Positions 37,294-48,500 of a DNA stretch of 64,000 bases are shown piece after piece. The DNA comes from Cryptomeria japonica (taxonomy: Eukaryota; Streptophyta; Pinopsida; Cupressales; Cupressaceae). Under the pieces are notes generated by a model, which saw only the letters and a list, made by a program, of their open reading frames with translations, was not told where the DNA came from and searched no databases. Each line of letters opens with the position of its first letter. The stretch's first letter is position 1. The stretch covers positions 267,229,574 through 267,293,573 of the forward strand of contig NC_081407.1 of assembly GCF_030272615.1 (NCBI RefSeq), written 5' to 3'. Made by a program: the position numbers and the translations under genes.

Positions 37294-37704
37294 TCATGCA
37301 CCATCCATTGTGTTGCAATCATGATTTAGATTTTTTTCCTACCAAATGATCCTTGATTAGTTTTGATATTATATCAAACCGTGTTGCAATCATTTGTCAT
37401 CAATCATCTTTCACAGTTTGAAGTGGTAAACATGATACCATGTTTCAACCTCCTAATTAGTAAGTCGAAATAGGGGGGGCATATAGCTACCCTCAAATTT
37501 TATGAATAACTCTTAATTAGTAAGTATTTTAGGTGATTTTGTGATTTCAACTAAAAATGTAGTTTTGTAGGATGCGGTTCCTTACATTGTACTACAGATA
37601 CTATTGGAGGCTTCATTTGGCATCTTATGGACATATCCTTTTTCCCATGAATGCTTACTTTTGTATACTTTAGCTTGCATATGCACATAGTGTCATATGA
37701 TCAC

Positions 37705-37720
37705 TAAAGTGGGGGCTAAA
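37705..37720 (+). other. Polypurine tract of the old LTR element
   Basis: TAAAGTGGGGGCTAAA lies directly before the right LTR. It differs at one base from the tract of the 46534-54330 element. Confidence 0.8.
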
Positions 37721-40700
37721 TGTAGCATCATAAATTGTACACCCTTAATTAGGGTTTTCCGATTCCACGCTTACGTTAACACCCACCTTAGTGTGTCTCA
37801 TTGTATTTTTCATTTATAGGGCTTCTTTAGGAATTTAATTATTAATTTAATTTAATCTAAAGTCCTCTCCCATCAATTCACATATCATAAAATAGGGCCC
37901 TTAACCCTAGGTTTGGCCCTTTTTTATTTCATCTTAATTTAGTCCTAATAATGTCCCAATTTCAATCTTCAAGGCTTATTTTCACATATCTACCCATCTT
38001 GGATTGACTCACTGTGTTGGATTTAGCATCAAAATCACAATATCTTGCATCCCTAAAAAATCAAAAAAAAATTGGCCGGACCCAAGTAGTATACTACTTG
38101 GTCTCAAAACTTTTTTCATCGAATTTTGGGAGTTTATTATAATATTCAAATCGCACTTGGTGTCATTTTTTATCAATTCTAAGTCGAGGCCTTCTATCAA
38201 AATTGAAATTAGGGTTTCATATGTAAAGCCTTTCTTTCCCTCATTTGAGGATCCTAATCAAGCAATTTGAAGGGAGATCCTTGTGAAGTGAAAGAGTAGC
38301 TTTATGTGAAGTCTAAAATCAGAAAATTCATCCATCAATCAAGTCTTCATCAACATTTTTATCAATTATGGAAGCTTTAGGAGATATTGAAGAATAATAA
38401 GGAGATCATCAACTGTTGATTGGCTTGTACCTTTTTCTTAGGATTGTTGGCATGTTTATCATTGATGTCAATCGAAGTATGTTTTCAGTAATGCATTTAC
38501 AAAGGGTTTTTATGATAGATTGTAGATTGTTCATGTTGCATCCTAACTTTGATCTATAGATTAGATATAAGACAAATACATGTTAATATGTTTATGGTGT
38601 TTGATTTCACAAAACTCTACCATTTCAAAATTATCAAACACTTACAACACTGCGGTCTATATGATTAAACAAGGGAATCATTTCTTATTAGTGTTTATCT
38701 TTATCATCTACAAACATATTCATTGTTATTGCGATTTGCTACATATACTAATACGTTGGAGGACTGTCAGATTGACTATCAAAGAAGAGTGTTAGATTGG
38801 CTATCGAAGAAGATCCTTCAGACGTACTTTCAAGTTTTAGAGGTCTATGTTTTATGATACTTATAAACAATTGTTCTTGTGGGAGATCTTCTTCAGAATT
38901 TAGTGTTTAATAAAAAAGGTCATGTCCAATACACATTGGGTTATTAAAGACTTCATTAAAGAGTTTTTCAAAGTAGAGTTATAATCTACCTTAAATCTAA
39001 CTTATAACTGAAGTGCAAATAATAAAATCTTAATATATAATTATCTCATGCTCATCGATGAGGAGGTTATGTGTGGAGAAGATAATTATGTGAGTGCTGA
39101 CAACTATTATGTGTTAAAGATATGTAAGTAAGGAGAAAGGTTCAATATAATATTATTGACTACATCCATTATAGGTGTGACAGGTATAATCGTGATAGTT
39201 TTTCAACTATTTTTTGATTGATATTATTGTGACAACTCTTTAATATAAGTACTTATCTGTGTCGTACCAGTGATATCATTAAAATTTGATTGTTCAGCAT
39301 ATTGCCATAGTTGACACCAATTTTGGGTGACCTTGTTCGGTGGTAATGTTGCAGTCTTGTTTTCAATATATATCTAATAGTTGACAGTAGCTTGAAGAGA
39401 CTTTGTTTGTTGTCTCACAGTGACATATTACTTTCCAGATCGGTCTTTTTATTGACTTCTGCAACATTTCACAGAGAGACGTTGATATTCGTAATTGTAT
39501 TAATTTTCATATTGTTGTTTACTATGCATCCAATACTTTCTTACTCCATTCTATTCAAGGATACAATACTATTCAGGCTTTCAAAATTTTTATCTGTTTT
39601 TGTAAAGTTTGGTGATTTTGAAGTGGTGGTTGACAATATCTCACAATCGTAATCAATAATAGTTTGTTTGATGGTATTTTTAAAGTTGGTGCTCAGATTG
39701 TGGAGTCAGGGTGTTGAAAGAGTTGGTGTTCTTAATACAGGGGTTTGGTGACTCCTTAGGGTTGGTGGCTTTAAATATTGTAATTGATTTTAATTGTCAG
39801 ACTGGATTAGGATAGTAGATCCTAGCAATGTTACTCACCGTGGTTTTTTCCATCTAGGGTTTTCATGTCAAATCTTGTGTAGTTGTCCCATTTGTAATTT
39901 TACAAAAGGATTTAATTGGATTAAGTTTTAAGATTCATTTAATACTGATTCACCCCACCCCCCTCTTAGTAGTAAATCTGTGTTCAACAAAGATTTGGTA
40001 TGATTTCATGTTATTTTCATATCTCTATTTGAGTTTTAGATCGACATAATATTGATTTTCAGGTTTGTATTATTGCTTTAGATCCATATTGCATTAGTAA
40101 TTTGAAGCATTTACATTACACTCATTTTAGGGTTTTTCTCAAAACATAGGGTAGAACTCTAGTTTGCATTTAGCTCGTAGGAATCTTACAAACACATGAG
40201 ATTCTAGGGAACACACACTTTTCAATGCAACATTGGCTATTTGTGGCAGTGGAAATCACCAAAACAAGGGGTTTGACTAAGGCAAAATCCTATATAGCCA
40301 CAAACACACCATTTTCCATCTTGTAGGTGTAATTATAGGTTTCTATCAAAGCAGTCAATTTTTAGGAGATCTCAACGGACATACACATACCCATCACCAG
40401 AGTTTGGACCTGGATCTCAAGGAACATGGCACCCCACGCCTTAGTCCTCCAAGACCAGAGTGCTCCACACCCTGTTCCTCCTCAGTAAGCTCCAAATTTC
40501 ATAGGAAGTTCTTAGATAGTCTCAAAATTCAAGTCTCCAGCTTACAACTTCTCATAGTTTCTCATACTAGGGCGTACAGTGCACTGGTCCTGCCAATTCA
40601 AGCTTTGTTTTTGGTCACAGGTGCACATCAAAATTTCATTCTTAGATATGTACTTCTTATCTCATTTCTATCAATTATGAGTCTATTGTTTTACTGTTTT

Positions 40701-40922
40701 AGTCACTTGTATTCATCTTCTTTACATAGTTTCATATCCTCCCATGTTTTACACAATCCCTTTCATAGCATCAAAGGAATAGAAACCCTAGAAGTATCCT
40801 TTGACTCTCTTTCACAAGAGTTAGTTAAAGAGGATTACTCCTTTAGGTGCTTTTGTATTCAAATATATGAATGTAAGTGGAGTTAGGTCCTAAAACTACC
40901 CGATTTTATTTTCACCAACACA
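37721..40922 (+). repeat. Right LTR of the old element, split by a solo LTR
   Basis: Parts 37721-38444 and 39995-40922 correspond to the left LTR. They match phrase by phrase, from CACCCTTAATTAGGG near the start to AGTGGAGTTAGGTCCTAAAA near the end. The ORF at 40404-40886 is an LTR shadow rather than a gene. Confidence 0.85.
38445..39989 (+). mobile_element. Solo LTR (1545 bp), Copia-type
   Basis: It begins TGTTGGCATGTTTATC and ends GTGTTCAACA, interrupting the right LTR of the old element. The flanks are AGGAT (38440-38444) and AAGAT (39990-39994), one mismatch. Like the Copia LTR nearby it starts TGTTGGCA and has GATTCACCCC...CCCTCT near its end, which suggests a related Copia family. The strand is inferred from those shared ends. 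Confidence 0.75.
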
Positions 40923-40927
40923 CTAAT

Positions 40928-43760
40928 ATAATCCTTTTAAGACACTAGTCATTAGGTTCAATAATTCTTCCAAAGCCTTCTAGAGTCTAAAGGGATGTTT
41001 TGTGAACATGCAATCTTCATAGAAAGTCCTATAAGCTATTAGAAATATAATGATCCTTAGTTCCCAATAATATATCATATTGGTAGATTGATGTTTGAGG
41101 ATATTACTACAAAGATCCTAGGTGTTGACACATTTTTGACACCCATTATATAAGAAAATATCATTGAACCTCTTTTATGACAATTATATCTAGATGGTTA
41201 TGCAACATCTTGATATTATATGATGTTTAGATATGATAATTTTAGGTTGATTATAATTTTATATAAAAGATTGTGAAATGCTTGATATAAGATTCTTTTC
41301 ATTATATCACTATTGATAACTATTTATTATAATGATATTTTTTTATCTACACGTGTTATGAATTGGGTGCTAAAAAAATCTCACTCGTGATTTTTTTATT
41401 TATTATTATATAATTTGGGGATCATTTCTGTAGTCACATAAATCTGTCCATTTTAATTAAATGAATATTTCGTATTTATTTGATTAAAAATCCACTAGCC
41501 ATCAGTTAATTAAATTAATATTTAATTAATTCATCCCCAAACATTCTTCTATTAATTAAATAAATTATTCAATTTATTTTAATTAATTCATTAAATCAAA
41601 TTCCATCAATTAAATAAATAAAATCAATTTATTTAATTATATCCCCCTATTCCTCTTTTAAATAAATTAAATAAAACATTTATTTAAATCATTATCCCAC
41701 CCCACTTGCATTTTCCTACAAATGCAACTTGCACACATTTATTGAAATAAATGAATTTTTATTTTAATAAAATCCTATTTTCCCTCACCCACCAAATCCA
41801 CTTGCAAAAATCTAACCCCCTTCTAGATTCTTCTAACCCCTTCCTAATTAGCCTAATCCATCCCCTAAATATTGTCACATTCCTAAGCAAAATGAAGTCA
41901 CTTCTCAAAGCCCCAAAGTCTTTGATAACCATTAAAGGCTTTCAACCTTCAACCACTTAATTCCTCAAAGTCTTTGAAAACCATTGAAGGCTTCCAACTT
42001 TCAACCACTTAATCCCCAAAGTCTCCAATAACCATTAATGGTTAATTCAACCCTCCCACATGGTTAAAACATTTGTTTTGACTCAACCTCTACCCAACCC
42101 AAGGGTCTCATCAAGCATTTAATGCTTTGACCATGATTATCTCTTAATCATTTGCACAAAGGTTTATCCTTGCATTAACTCCTAATCCAGTGGGTAATCC
42201 TAATTTAGACTTGACCCTTAGCCTTTAGATAACCATGAGGTCTTCTCAGGCCTTTAATGCCTCCAACCTCTTCTCTCAACCCAACCCTATGTTGACATTT
42301 GTCACCATTTCATTGGTGTCAATTGTGCACATGGATTCCCAACTTTCAAGCTTGACCCTTGATTAAACCATTCAATCCTGGCCATCCATTGCTCCATTTT
42401 TCCTATAAATAGAGTCCATTCCTTCATAATCCACATCCTGAAAACTTGTAAGCATTTAGACTATAGCCATTTTAGAGAGCATTTAGCATAGCATAACTAA
42501 ATCTTGTCTTTTTGGTAAAATCAATCATTTTAGCATTAAAAAAAATAGCTTTTCATTTCATGTTTGGAGCTATTCTACAAATCTCAATCCTCCATAAGCA
42601 TCCATAGTGCAAAAAGCTGCTGAGAGCTACACTATTTTGGAACTTGGAGAGGAGAGGAAGAAGGGAGAAGGAGCTAATATCATGTTAAGAGATAGTTGGA
42701 GATATCTCATTGTCTTACTTCTTTAGTTAGATTCATTAGCATGTGTTTTTAGTATCTCTCTTGGAATGCCTTCATATGTTTTAGTTTTTGATTGACTAAC
42801 ACTAATGCTTTGTGTGTTTTGTGATTGTTTGATCTTAAACTAACCTTGTGCCATTTAGGAGGGCATCAATTTCTTTTATGAGTTTTATTTTATCAATATA
42901 CTTTATTAAGATGACATCTTCACATGATTTAGATCGCCAAGGATATGATGTGTCTAGCATGTGTGAACTCATACATTTTATTATTGTTGCTTGAACATTG
43001 TTCCATGATATGTATGCATATGCTTATTTAACCTCCTTGAAACATTTTATTGATCAATTGCATGCATTATTTACATATTTTAAGTATTTTAATTATATAT
43101 TTTATTTTGTTAATCTCGGATTATTGTATCCACATTGTTATTTAATTATTTCTCAAAAGATCGACTTGCAAATTAATAGATTAGGATTTGATATTGACTT
43201 GTATTAGTTCTTAAGTTTATTATCATAGAATTGATTCTAGCTTGACTACCATCATTATTGAGCCATCGTAACAATATAGGATATCATCAAATACAAAGGT
43301 ATAACTATTACGAATACATTCTATCAAATCTTAGTTATCTTTTGATTAATTTGATTACATGAATTCTTGTTATTTTAATAAAATATTATTTTAGAAAATC
43401 TTGGTTATCATTGTTTGCTAAGTCATCTTTTAATTGTTATAAAAATTGATCTCATTTTAGAAAATTTGGTTATTATCTCTTAATAAGTAGTTATCTTTTT
43501 TGTCTAGGCAATATCATTTGATAGTCATGATTATCATTTTGTTAAGTTGATTACCATTTGAAATAATCTTATAAATGAATGGTATCTATTTGTTATCATC
43601 TTATCTAGTTATAAAGTTTATTTCCATGAGAAATAATCCTAGTTATCATTTTAATTAAATTATTATCATTATAAATAGTTAATAAGTTATTATCATTAAA
43701 AAAAAATAGTTATCATTTTCATTTATTTATTTTATTGGTAACACATGAATTTTTAACCTA
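40928..43760. other. AT-rich DNA with LTR-like character, boundaries not found
   Basis: No gene is seen. From 41380 to 41700 AT-rich phrases (TTAATTAAATAAAT) recur. A TATA-like CCTATAAATAGAGTCC lies near 42403, so part of this may be an old LTR in plus orientation. A 52-bp tandem repeat with about 2.5 copies begins at 41914, 41966 and 42017 (CAAAGTCT..AACCATT). Confidence 0.4.
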
Positions 43761-43850
43761 TCCTAATCTAGGTGTGACTACAAATGGGGATCATCATCCT
43801 TAACATGAATGTCTGACATTAACACAATTAGTCCAAACCTATGAGCTTAG

Positions 43851-44400
43851 TAGTCTAGTAGGGGCACATAGCCTACAAGCACATTGACCTTGTTGGGGTT
43901 TGGAGTGTGAAGACATAGGAATTGATCCTAACAACTTCAATACGAAGTTTCAATCTAGTGAGTGGGTTGAATCAATAAGGGCTTAATACCTTTGATCAAA
44001 TGACCCCATTAGACATTTGAACCTTAGTGACTAAAAAAAGATGCCATAATTTAACCATCACACTATCCCATAAAAGGTCAATTTATTATTTTCATGTATA
44101 TGATATCAATAGTTTGATATTTAATTGTGAAGAATAGATTTTAATAATTATTTATAGCCTAGTAGGGTCAAAAAATTGATGAACACACTAGCCTAAAGAG
44201 GGTTTGGAGCATGAGTGTCAATAGATTTAATGTAAAAAATTTCAATCTAGAAAGTGCATTGGATTGGTGACGGTACAATACCTATGATCACAATGACCCA
44301 TTAGAGGTTTGAAGCTTGATAACTACAACAACAATGCCACAATTTATGTCATGAGTGACCAATTTATCATTTTCATTTAAATTGTTATCAATAGTTTGAT
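43851..44400. repeat. Diverged ~300-bp tandem duplication
   Basis: Two units begin near 43853 (AGTCTAGTAGGGGCACATAG) and 44155 (AGCCTAGTAGGGTCAAAAAA). They share in order GGTTTGGAG, TTTCAATCTAG, AATACCT.TGATCA, TGACCC.ATTAGA and ATCAATAGTTTGATATTTAA. No coding pattern was seen. Confidence 0.65.
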
Positions 44401-44448
44401 ATTTAAATTTTTAATTTATAATTAAATATTAATTTGTATAGTATAAAC

Positions 44449-45416
44449 TGTTAAGATTAAGGTGTCATCTACCTTATAAATCCTAGATTTCATATTGTAT
44501 GGTTCCAACATATTTGGAAAGTGTCTCTAGGCATAGTTTAGGGTGTATTGGAAAATAATTTGTAATATTTATTCTCACCATTATTTGTAATGCATTCATT
44601 AGGAATGATGGGTTTCACTAGTAATGGTAAAGGTGACTTGTGGACATAAATATTTAATTATTTTGTCCCAATATGTGGATGCCTAGAATGAGATGATAAA
44701 AGACAATTTAAGAGGACAAATGAGTGACTTTTGGGATTCTCCCATTGAGAGCTTGTAAAGAGGCAATAGTTGTCACTTGATATTCCATCATTTATGGAAT
44801 TTAATGTGATGTTTTATTTCCAAGTTTGGGTGCCTAGGTTAGAGGCAGAGTTTTGGAGCCAAAACTTGTGTACCTTCACATTTTGACGAGGTATATCAAA
44901 GGTTAGGATGTTTGAAATGAAGACTAATATTTGGGTGTCATTTTTGGGGCTTAATACCTCTTTACAACTCTATAAAATCATCTCCTTAGATCTGAAAATC
45001 AGAGAGGAACAATTCAATGTAGAGTTATTCTACATGAGCAAGGAAACATTAGATCATAAAAAGGTTTTATCCATATAAATCTTGTGTTATGTGATGTTTT
45101 ATGTTTCTAATTCTTTCCTCTTTACTGATATCTTATGGTGATGCTATATTTTATCTATTTATGTTATATGTTCGCATAAGGTGGTATTGTTAAGCATGCT
45201 ATGTTCGTTATTTTTTAGCATCATTAAGAAGATGGATCTAATCATGGAAATTCCACATTAAGGTTACTTAATTTTAGATTTGCATACAAATTTCAGATTT
45301 TCATATTGTAGTAGTCCAATCCTTTTATTACATCCATTGAAGTCTTAACTTGACAAGTATTTAATGTTAATTCATTGTATAGAGATTGGAAATTTACCAA
45401 CAAGTGGTACCAAATC
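44449..45416 (+). mobile_element. Probable decayed Copia 5' LTR with primer site
   Basis: A segment from TGTTAAGATTAAGG (44449) to ATTTACCAACA (45402) is followed by AGTGGTACCAAATC. The last part matches the initiator-tRNA site TGGTATCAGAGC at 9 of 12 bases. A TATA-like CTCTATAAAATC lies near 44967. No matching second LTR or coding region follows, so this is tentative. Confidence 0.35.
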
Positions 45417-46533
45417 TAGTTTGGTGTAAGAGCCATTGGACTGGTAAGAAGGGGGTTTGTTACCTTTCTTGAAATGTTGGAGGCTTGTGGGTTGCAGAAT
45501 GTTTAGTGAGTTAACCTTTTTTATAGATTTGTGAGATCTATGTTGGGCATTAGAAGCTCGTGATTGTGGATCTTCATGGAGTTCGTTATTTTATTGTAAC
45601 TTGGAGATCTTAATTGACAATATGTGAGAATCCTCTTATTTAGTTGTTTCATTCTTTTACTTTTGACATCCTGGTCACATGGACAAACACTCGCTCTTTG
45701 GACTACAAAATGGAGTGCATATGTTGGCTTCATGGTTTTAGCCCTTGGGCACATGTAATTATTGGAAGATGAGCCACTAACCTCTTTGTGATTTATGTTT
45801 CATAAGCTCTTGGAAAACTTGGGTTTCTTGTTGGGTTTGCAACTCTATCTAGTTTCATTGTGGGTTTGTAGACCTATGCTTATTTCATTATTCAGATTAC
45901 ATGTTTCATGTGAATTTCTAGATGTTTAAGTGGATTTCAAATTTACAAAGATGGTTTTGCATGATTACATGCTAACCAAGATTTGTAATATATAGATTTG
46001 TTATAAAATCGTATTTAATGTTTATATATGAAGAAAATTATAGGTTTGCATGGTTACTTGGAGGGTTCTTATTGATCTATGGTTACTCTTATGTGGTTTG
46101 TTTGACAAATAAATTCCAGTGTCGATCTTGGTGTTTAAGTATTAGAAATTTAAATGTCATACCTAATTATCTCTATTCTATATGTTATTAAGGTGGGATT
46201 GAATATATTTTTTGTTATTTGAGATTGGAGCACTGATTATGTATTTCTCCTTTGAGATGTTACATGTGTCCAAATCTTGTAAAATTATCTCATGTGGATT
46301 CTATTGGTAGGCCTTATCCTTGATCACCATTATTACATTAATATATTGATTACAGTGACAAACAGATTTTTAAGAAGTACCTAGTATAGTTTTAAATCAT
46401 TTGAATTTATAGTAGCATGTTATGGTGCATGCAAATATTTTTTCACTTTCAATAGATTTGTGGCAATAATATTGGTCATGATACCTCATAACTTGGTATC
46501 ACTTTTAGTGAGAGATTTATTTAGTTACATAAC
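45417..46533. other. Intergenic or decayed element DNA, no gene seen
   Basis: No ORF with a recognisable domain. If the segment before it is a Copia LTR, this could be eroded interior sequence, but no gag or pol motif is visible. Confidence 0.5.
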
Positions 46534-47756
46534 TGTAAAGCGGAAAATCGCGATCGAACCCTAGTTGCTCTCCCCTCTTCCAACTCCGAGGAGAGAGAAG
46601 GGAGATTCACTCTAGGGTTGATGGTTTTCACTTAGGGGAGAAACTTTACATTCAAAAGAGGGGTTGAAACCCACAAGATCCAATCCCACGCAATGCAAGA
46701 TTGGATGCTAAATGAGTTTCAAGGGTTATGACAACAAGGCTACCCTCTTTTGTAAAGAATGTTGATAGAGGAATTAAGCTAGGAATGCATAGAAAGTGAG
46801 AAAGATTCGCTTATAAACTGAGATAGGAATACAGTATGAAGCTGCGGACCTGGAATTAGTAGTAAAATGTCGATACGGCGCTGTCCTGTAAATTTGAGTG
46901 AAAGTTGCCGGGACGATGGCGCTCGAGCGCCACGGTCCTCCGAAAAATCTGCGAAACGAAGGGGGATCTGTTCGTCTCTGCACAAGGATTCCAGATCTTC
47001 AATTTCAGCCGTGTACCTGCAACCTACACACAGAAAAGCGAAGACGATTGGGGGGTTAGGGATTAGGGGTTTGCCTTTAGGTCAAACCCCGGTTTTGGAA
47101 TTAACCAAGAAATGAGCAATGCTGTAAATGTAAATGTCTGTAATGTAAAACAAGTACTAATACCTTGTTGTAAGGATGTTTGTATCCTTATGTGCAAAGG
47201 TATAGATGTTGTTGTTTGTTGTATGTTGTATGTTGTATGTAGCATGTAGTATGTGATCTCCTCTTCAATGGTTGAATCCTTGTCTTGAATGCAACACTTA
47301 GCCTTGAATGGAGACTTGAAATGATCAATTGCTTGAAGGAATGCTTGAATGCTTGAATGCTTGAGTATAGTTTCCACGCTTTTTCCGTCCTGTATGTATC
47401 TCTCCAAATGAGAGAGGAAAATGTAGTTTATATACTTGTCATTTAGGGCTGATAGACTGATTTTCCTGACCTTAGGCCGACCAGGAAAGATAATTTTCCA
47501 ATTTGCAAACATAAAGACCCGAAGTCCAAAAGAGACCGAGCCTAAAATAGGACCCAGGGACCAGGGCGCTGGGTGCTCTGGTCCCACCTCCCGGGACAGC
47601 AGGGTGCAAAGGAGGTTCAGGCCAGGGTGCAAGAAAATGCAGTTTTCAGTGTCATAATCAGGTTTCGGGGTCTCCATTCAGGTTGCGTGTTGCGTCGCCA
47701 TCGTGAAGACCAAAATGCAGTCAAAATTGCAAGTGTCACAATTTTAGGACGCTACA
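46534..47756 (-). repeat. 3' LTR of the gag-only element
   Basis: On the minus strand it begins TGTAGCGTCC and ends CGCTTTACA. TATA box GTATATAAAC at 47426-47435. GC-rich palindromes lie at 47558-47584 (upstream of TATA) and 46911-46938 (downstream). ORFs of up to 204 codons inside the LTR are not supported as genes. Confidence 0.93.
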
Positions 47757-47772
47757 TTTAGCCTCCACTTTA
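47757..47772 (-). other. Polypurine tract of the gag-only element
   Basis: On the minus strand TAAAGTGGAGGCTAAA runs directly into the 3' LTR start TGTAGCG. Confidence 0.85.
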
Positions 47773-48500
47773 GCGGGAGTATGTATGCTCATACTTTCGG
47801 TAAAGTACAAGGAACAATATTGAAAGACTTTCACCATGTCAAGGAGGCAAGATACACCAAGCCCCCAGTGGACTAAGGATCTTACGACTTCGATTGACAA
47901 AGTAAAAGGGAAGATCACGAGGGAGAACCATGACTGTCAGTAGTAAGGTTCCCTCACTATGAGTCATGCAAGAAAGATATCAAAAATTTTCAAGGCAAAG
48001 CTAAATTTGTCAAGAAATTTTCAAGTATCTTGAAAAGATATGAACGGGATGTATGCCCCCCTACGTTAAAGCGATCGCACACGCCTCACCGGGGGTGATT
48101 GCTTTAAGGTAGTGATACATATAAGAAAATGAACAAGGGAAAGGAGCACATTATCACAAGGATTTAGCCCCCAAGTGTGAGATAAGCCCAAGGATAATAG
48201 ACACAAAACACAAAGCACAAGGTGACTTCGCTTTCCTTGGGGTCAGTATGCTGTATGATAATTCATGTATATATATCATATGTATGTATGCATAATTGTT
48301 CTTCATTCCCCGATCAAGGAAGGTCACCTAGAAGAAGGGAACACATGTGTCTTTTGAGTCAACATGAGAGAGATCGAGAGATCTCAATGCTTTGCATCAT
48401 CCTCAAGTAGACAACACTAAGGACAACGAATAGAAGAATGAGAATAACACATAGAAGAAGTAACAAAAGAGAGGAGGAGAGAGTCTGCTATGCTAATGAA
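47773..48500 (-). other. Non-coding tail of the gag-only element
   Basis: No coding pattern. A hairpin-forming inverted repeat lies at 48066-48107 (TTAAAGCGATCGC against GTGATTGCTTTAA) with CACCGGGGGTG in its loop. Confidence 0.6.

Larger units (their letters stand above)
22187..40922 (+). mobile_element. Old LTR retroelement without reverse transcriptase, broken by three nested insertions
   Basis: The two LTRs begin TGTAGTGTCATG (22187) and TGTAGCATCATA (37721) and end CAAACACA (31509) and CCAACACA (40922). CTAAT flanks the whole element exactly (22182-22186 and 40923-40927). After removing insertions and their duplications the LTRs are about 1620 and 1652 bp, and differ at roughly one base in ten where I aligned them. 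A primer-binding site follows the left LTR and a purine tract precedes the right LTR. The interior holds repeat-coding, protease and G-patch remnants but no reverse transcriptase or integrase, so it was probably mobilised in trans. Insertions are a Copia element at 22805, a TIR element at 35534 and a solo LTR at 38445. Confidence 0.85.

Noticed and set aside
41354-43743. Possible solo LTR from TGTTATGAATTGGG to GGTAACA
   Set aside because: The flanking five bases do not match (ACACG against CATGA), so the boundary is unsupported despite a TATA-like box inside.
47063-47677. 204-codon ORF present in both LTRs (also 53637-54251)
   Set aside because: It spans U3, the TATA box and R of the LTR. 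Its presence in both copies follows from LTR identity, and no domain is visible.
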